This document shows, in pieces, positions 32,306 to 35,831 of a stretch of 35,831 nt of DNA (position 1 is the stretch's first letter; every line of letters starts with the position of its first letter). Source of the DNA: CALACW01 sp002431305 (GTDB taxonomy: Bacteria; Bacillota; Clostridia; Oscillospirales; Acutalibacteraceae). The notes beneath the pieces are model-generated. The model was not told the origin of the DNA. It was given only the letters and a program-made list of their open reading frames with translations, and made no database searches. The stretch spans positions 1-35,831 of the forward strand of contig CALACW010000085.1 of NCBI GenBank assembly GCA_937890355.1, in the 5' to 3' direction. A program made the translations under genes and the position numbers.

Positions 32306-33654
32306 TAAATAAGCCTTTCTCTGACAACCTCTGCGATAGTGTCGCTGAGTTTATCAATCTGTTCTTTATCTTTGCCCTCTATCATTACGCGTACAAGAGG
32401 CTCCGTGCCGGACGCTCTGACGAGAACTCTGCCGTCGTCTCCGAGCTCTTTCTCCGCTTCCTGTATTGCAATTTTAACGTCCTCGTCCTCTGCAAGTCTG
32501 AGTTTACCGAACGAAGAAACCTTAACGTTTTTAAGAACCTGAGGATAAATTTCAATTTCGGATGCAAGTTCCGCAAGCGATTTTCCCGTTGCTCTTATAA
32601 TATTTAAAACCTGTACCGCAGAAAGCTGACCGTCGCCCGTCGTAGCGTAGTCAAGGAATATTATATGACCTGACTGCTCGCCGCCGATATGATAGCCTTT
32701 TTCAAGCATTCTTTCAAGAACGTATCTGTCGCCGACCTTTGTCTTTTCACAGTTAATACCGTACTTATCGCAGAACTTGAACAGACCCATATTACTCATT
32801 ACTGTAGCGACAAGCGTATTTCCGTTAAGTCTGTCGTGTTCTTTCAGGAATTTTGCCGTTATGGCCATGAGTTCATCGCCGTCAACCAGTTTACCCGACG
32901 CGTCAACCGCAAGTAATCTGTCGGCATCTCCGTCAAACGCAAACCCCAAATCGAAACCGTTTTCGCTTACAAATTTGCTGAGTCCCTCAATATGAGTCGA
33001 ACCGCAGTCTTTATTTATGTTTACGCCGTCGGGATTTGCATTTATAACAACGCATTCTGCACCGAGCTGTTTAAACAAATCGTTTGCCGTAACGCTCGCC
33101 GAACCGTTAGCACAGTCAAGGGCGATTTTCATTCCGTAAAACTGTTTATCTGCGGTTGATGCGACATGATTTATATAATCTCTTACCGCATTCTTTGCCC
33201 AAATCATTTTTCCGACCGCTCCGCCGAGCATAACGGGAGGCTGTGCAGCGTCGTCGAGAATTATAGCCTCGATTTCCTCCTCCATCTCGTCGGGCAATTT
33301 ATATCCAGTGGACTGAAAAATCTTTATTCCGTTATATTCGCACGGATTATGCGACGCGCTTATCATTACGCCGGCATCATATCCGTAATCTTTTACAAGA
33401 TATGCGACAGCCGGAGTCGGAACAACGCCGAGCATAAGAACGTCCGCGCCGACGCTGTTAAGTCCCGAAGCAAGAGCAGAAGCGAGCATGTCGCCCGACT
33501 TTCTCGTATCCATACCGATTAAAACTCTCGGTCTTGTTTTTATATTCTTGGCAAGAACCATAGCCGCCGCTCTGCCGATCTTTAATGCAAGTTCACATGT
33601 AATTTCACTGTTTGCGATGCCTCTCGCGCCGTCGGTTCCGAATAATCTGCCCAT
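32305..33654 (-). CDS. glmM: Phosphoglucosamine mutase
   Basis: Converts glucosamine 6-phosphate to glucosamine 1-phosphate for UDP-GlcNAc and peptidoglycan synthesis. 449 aa, the standard length. Seen are LFGTDGARG at the start, the phosphoserine active site ISASHNP (Ser101), the magnesium loop FDGDADR, the sugar-binding GGEQSGH and the phosphate-binding RASGTEP near the end. It follows ruvB by 30 bp and is coupled to the methyltransferase gene by a TAATG overlap. No cdaA or ybbR gene, its common Firmicutes partners, is adjacent. Confidence 0.96.
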   Translation of the reverse strand: MGRLFGTDGARGIANSEITCELALKIGRAAAMVLAKNIKTRPRVLIGMDTRKSGDMLASALASGLNSVGADVLMLGVVPTPAVAYLVKDYGYDAGVMISASHNPCEYNGIKIFQSTGYKLPDEMEEEIEAIILDDAAQPPVMLGGAVGKMIWAKNAVRDYINHVASTADKQFYGMKIALDCANGSASVTANDLFKQLGAECVVINANPDGVNINKDCGSTHIEGLSKFVSENGFDLGFAFDGDADRLLAVDASGKLVDGDELMAITAKFLKEHDRLNGNTLVATVMSNMGLFKFCDKYGINCEKTKVGDRYVLERMLEKGYHIGGEQSGHIIFLDYATTGDGQLSAVQVLNIIRATGKSLAELASEIEIYPQVLKNVKVSSFGKLRLAEDEDVKIAIQEAEKELGDDGRVLVRASGTEPLVRVMIEGKDKEQIDKLSDTIAEVVRERLI

Positions 33655-33684
33655 TTAAATAACCTCCGTAAAATAATATAATAA

Positions 33685-34725
33685 TCAATACAAACTCTGC
33701 TGTCCCTGCTGTGCAATTCCCAAATGTCTGTATGCAGCCGGGGTAACCGTTCTGCCCCTCGGCGTTCTCGAAAGAAAACCTATCTGCATAAGGTACGGTT
33801 CGTAAACATCCTCGATAGTAACCGATTCCTCACCGATTGCTGCGGAAATGGTCTCAAGTCCTACAGGTCCGCCGTTATAATTTTTGATCATGGTAGTCAG
33901 CAGAAGCCTGTCTATGTTATCAAGTCCGAGTTCGTCAATCTCCATTTTTTCAAGTGCTAAACAAGCGTCGGCTTTCGTAATTTTTCCGCTGCCGATAACC
34001 TCTGCATAGTCTCTTGCGCGTTTTAACAGTCTGTTCGCTATTCTCGGAGTGCCTCTTGATCTCGATGCGATTTCAACCGCTCCGTCCTCGTCAATTCCTA
34101 TCCCGAGTATTCCCGCCGACCGCATGACTATCTGAGCGAGCTGTTCGGGCGTATAAAGTTCAAGTCTTAACAGCATTCCGAATCTGTCGCGCAGCGGAGC
34201 AGTAAGCTGTCCCGCTCTCGTCGTTGCACCAACAAGCGTAAATCGTTTAAGGTCAAGTCTTATCGACCTTGCCGAAGGACCTTTACCGATTATGATATCG
34301 ATAACATTATCCTCCATAGCCGGATACAGAACTTCCTCGACGCTTCTTGACAGTCGGTGAATTTCGTCTATAAACAAAACGTCGCCCTCGTTTAAATTCG
34401 TAAGCAAAGCGGCTAGATCGCCGGGCTTCTCGATAGCCGGCCCCGACGTTACCCTAATCTGTACGTTCATTTCATTTGCAATGATTCCCGCAAGCGTCGT
34501 TTTTCCGAGCCCGGGAGGACCGTACAGAAGAACGTGGTCAAGAGGTTCGCCTCTTTTCAAAGCTGCCTCAATATAAACACCGAGATTTTCTTTAACTTTA
34601 TCCTGTCCGATATAATCACCTAAAATTTTAGGTCTCAATGAAGATTCCGTTTCACTGTCCGACGGAGTAAAATCAGGAGTCATCATTCGGTAGTTTTCAT
34701 AATTTTCGAATTCTTCGTTATCCAC
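33685..34725 (-). CDS. ruvB: Holliday junction branch migration ATPase RuvB
   Basis: AAA+ motor that, with RuvA, moves Holliday junctions during recombination and repair. 346 aa from the chosen start. Walker A is GPPGLGKTT (residues 69-77), Walker B FIDEIH (Asp120, Glu121), sensor and arginine-finger region GATTRAGQLTAPLRDRFG; the C-terminal winged helix ends with LSRTPRGR. I start at GTG 34725 because GGGAGGA lies 7 nt upstream. A TTG at 34743 in the same frame would overlap the ruvA stop and place the SD inside the gene. The gap to ruvA is then 14 bp. Confidence 0.95.
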   Translation of the reverse strand: MDNEEFENYENYRMMTPDFTPSDSETESSLRPKILGDYIGQDKVKENLGVYIEAALKRGEPLDHVLLYGPPGLGKTTLAGIIANEMNVQIRVTSGPAIEKPGDLAALLTNLNEGDVLFIDEIHRLSRSVEEVLYPAMEDNVIDIIIGKGPSARSIRLDLKRFTLVGATTRAGQLTAPLRDRFGMLLRLELYTPEQLAQIVMRSAGILGIGIDEDGAVEIASRSRGTPRIANRLLKRARDYAEVIGSGKITKADACLALEKMEIDELGLDNIDRLLLTTMIKNYNGGPVGLETISAAIGEESVTIEDVYEPYLMQIGFLSRTPRGRTVTPAAYRHLGIAQQGQQSLY

Positions 34726-34730
34726 TGATT

Positions 34731-34738
34731 TTCCTCCC
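34731..34738 (-). promoter_or_regulatory. Ribosome binding site that sets the ruvB start
   Basis: GGGAGGAA on the minus strand, 5-7 nt before the GTG at 34725 and directly after the ruvA stop codon (34742-34740). Confidence 0.75.
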
Positions 34739-34739
34739 G

Positions 34740-35342
34740 TCAATTATTTGAACTAAGAATATTTAATGCTTTTTTTATAACTTCTTCAATCGTAAAATCA
34801 CCCTTAACCGAAGCAACAGCCCGCGAAGCCTCCGACTGTGAATATCCGAGGAACTGAAGCGCGCTTACAGCCTCCGATTTACCGCCGTCCGTGCTTATAT
34901 CTGCGATATCGGTAAGCTCTGCACTGTTTGAAAATTCAAAAGACGAAAGTTTTCCTTTTAATTCCCTGACGACTCTTTCGGCAATTTTCGGCCCTACGCC
35001 CTGAGCTTTTGTAACAGCCTTTGCATCACCGGAAGCTACAGCCAACGATAGAGTTTCGGGGGTTAACAGCGACAGAATCGATAATGCGGCCCTGGGACCT
35101 ACACCGCTTACCGAAATCAGGAGTTTGAAGCACTCAAGTTCATCCTCATCATAAAAACCGAACAAGTCGAGTGCATCCTCACGAACGCTTAGATATGTGT
35201 AAAGCGTAACTTTGTTTCCCTTTGAACCGATTTTTTTCAGCGTGTTAAGAGAAGTATTTATTTTGAAGGCTACTCCCGAACATTCGACGGCCGCCGCCGA
35301 AGCGAAAGTTTTTATTATATTTCCTGTTACAGAATAAAACAT
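34740..35342 (-). CDS. ruvA: Holliday junction DNA helicase subunit RuvA
   Basis: DNA-binding subunit that holds the Holliday junction and recruits RuvB. 200 aa, normal. The three-domain plan is visible: an N-terminal OB fold (MFYSVTGNI to about residue 65), tandem helix-hairpin-helix motifs (LISVSGVGPRAALSILS and TKAQGVGPKIAERVVRELK), and a C-terminal domain (SEAVSALQFLGYSQSEASRAV) that contacts RuvB. It lies 4 bp after ruvC. Confidence 0.95.
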   Translation of the reverse strand: MFYSVTGNIIKTFASAAAVECSGVAFKINTSLNTLKKIGSKGNKVTLYTYLSVREDALDLFGFYDEDELECFKLLISVSGVGPRAALSILSLLTPETLSLAVASGDAKAVTKAQGVGPKIAERVVRELKGKLSSFEFSNSAELTDIADISTDGGKSEAVSALQFLGYSQSEASRAVASVKGDFTIEEVIKKALNILSSNN

Positions 35343-35346
35343 TTTT

Positions 35347-35831
35347 TCATCCTCTGTTATTTAACATTGAAGCAAGAGACGAACCGTTTACATGCGCGTG
35401 GCATATCGCCATTGCGAGTGCGTCCGCCGTGTCGTCGGGTTTCGGCACGCGCGAGAGATTCAGGATAATTTTCGTCATCTCCTGCACCTGTTTTTTTTCG
35501 GCTCTGCCGTAGCCGACTACGCTTTGTTTGACCTGAAGCGGAGTGTATTCATATATGGGAACATCGTGTTTCTGCGCTGCCAGGACAGTTACGCCTCGAG
35601 CCTGAGCTACATCTATTGCCGTTTTCTGATTAGTATTAAAAAAGAGTTTTTCGATAGCCATAGCGTCCGGCTCGTATTCGTCAAGCAGACCGAATATACC
35701 GTCGTATATCTGCTCAAGACGCGTTGTAAAAGAAGTATGCGCCTCAGTCGTAACAGCACCGTAGCCGAGGACTCCGAAATGATTGTTTTTATATTCGAGA
35801 GCTCCCCAGCCGACGATTGCATAACCGGGGT
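35347..35831 (-). CDS. ruvC: Holliday junction resolvase RuvC (partial, N-terminus outside window)
   Basis: Endonuclease that cuts Holliday junctions symmetrically. The window holds 160 codons plus the stop, missing only the first 6-7 residues. It opens in the middle of the first catalytic Asp codon (Asp-PGYAIVGWG). AIEKLFFNTNQKTA carries the second acidic residue (Glu), QVKQSVVGYGRAEKKQV is the conserved DNA-binding stretch, and KPDDTADALAMAICHAH supplies the last two catalytic aspartates. It is the first gene of the ruvC-ruvA-ruvB series seen here; its promoter lies outside. Confidence 0.95.
   Translation of the reverse strand, partial: PGYAIVGWGALEYKNNHFGVLGYGAVTTEAHTSFTTRLEQIYDGIFGLLDEYEPDAMAIEKLFFNTNQKTAIDVAQARGVTVLAAQKHDVPIYEYTPLQVKQSVVGYGRAEKKQVQEMTKIILNLSRVPKPDDTADALAMAICHAHVNGSSLASMLNNRG

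Noticed and set aside
34726..34743. TTG start for ruvB overlapping the ruvA stop
   Set aside because: The GGGAGGA between it and GTG 34725 is placed correctly for the GTG, so the six extra codons are not needed.
1..35831. CRISPR arrays, tRNA/rRNA genes, IS elements, prophage or defence islands
   Set aside because: None seen: no direct repeat series, no transposase or integrase-like protein, no terminal repeats and no tRNA-like cloverleaf noticed by eye. A tRNAscan or repeat search would be needed to be certain.

Overview
The window reads as chromosomal DNA of a moderately low-GC, Gram-positive, endospore-forming Clostridia member, probably an uncultured gut-type lineage. The evidence is a clear SpoIIID sporulation regulator, feoA-feoB with the small FeoB-associated Cys-rich membrane protein typical of Firmicutes, a DnaE1-type polymerase beside pfkA, an ecfA1-ecfA2-ecfT-truA block, and strong GGAGG-type ribosome binding sites. 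I could not place it to genus. No tRNA, rRNA, CRISPR array, IS element or prophage was seen.

Layout. (1) 1-2524, minus strand: an oligo-1,6-glucosidase-type GH13 enzyme followed by a serine hydrolase that runs off the left edge. (2) 2628-6317, plus strand: an orphan PHP phosphoesterase, spoIIID with a sigma-E-like promoter, and the feoA-feoB-FeoB-associated operon with a palindromic operator candidate at its start site. (3) 6356-10151, minus strand: a small multidrug-export-type membrane protein, a pyrophosphatase-like/Nudix fusion, an SDR epimerase-like protein with a C-terminal zinc-binding segment, and a DUF2461 protein. (4) 10205-10416, plus strand: an isolated 30-codon gene with its own promoter, Shine-Dalgarno and terminator. 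(5) 10426-14358, minus strand: an RlmI-like rRNA methyltransferase and an ABC exporter pair. (6) 14539-20922, minus strand: ribulokinase (araB), dnaE, then pfkA, which has its own promoter. (7) 21064-22425: a membrane-anchored GH16 glycosidase. (8) 22459-23017: the remains of two genes, TfoX-like and metallophosphatase, joined at a short shared sequence. (9) 23032-35831, minus strand: a closely packed series running ruvC-ruvA-ruvB-glmM-methyltransferase-ecfA1-ecfA2-ecfT-truA-DUF5711-cvpA-pgsA-clpE-like.

How the genes work together. The right third combines Holliday junction processing (RuvABC), peptidoglycan precursor supply (GlmM), vitamin uptake energising (EcfA1/A2/T), tRNA pseudouridylation (TruA), phospholipid synthesis (PgsA) and protein quality control (a ClpE-like unfoldase). 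Most of its junctions are overlaps or gaps under 35 bp, so it is probably one or a few long transcripts. The left part is accessory metabolism and ferrous iron uptake. Most of the window is housekeeping. I found no convincing new defence or mobile system. The items most worth a second look are the 30-aa gene, the degenerate pyrophosphatase-Nudix fusion, the SDR-zinc fusion, the multi-spanning GH16 protein and the TfoX/metallophosphatase scar.
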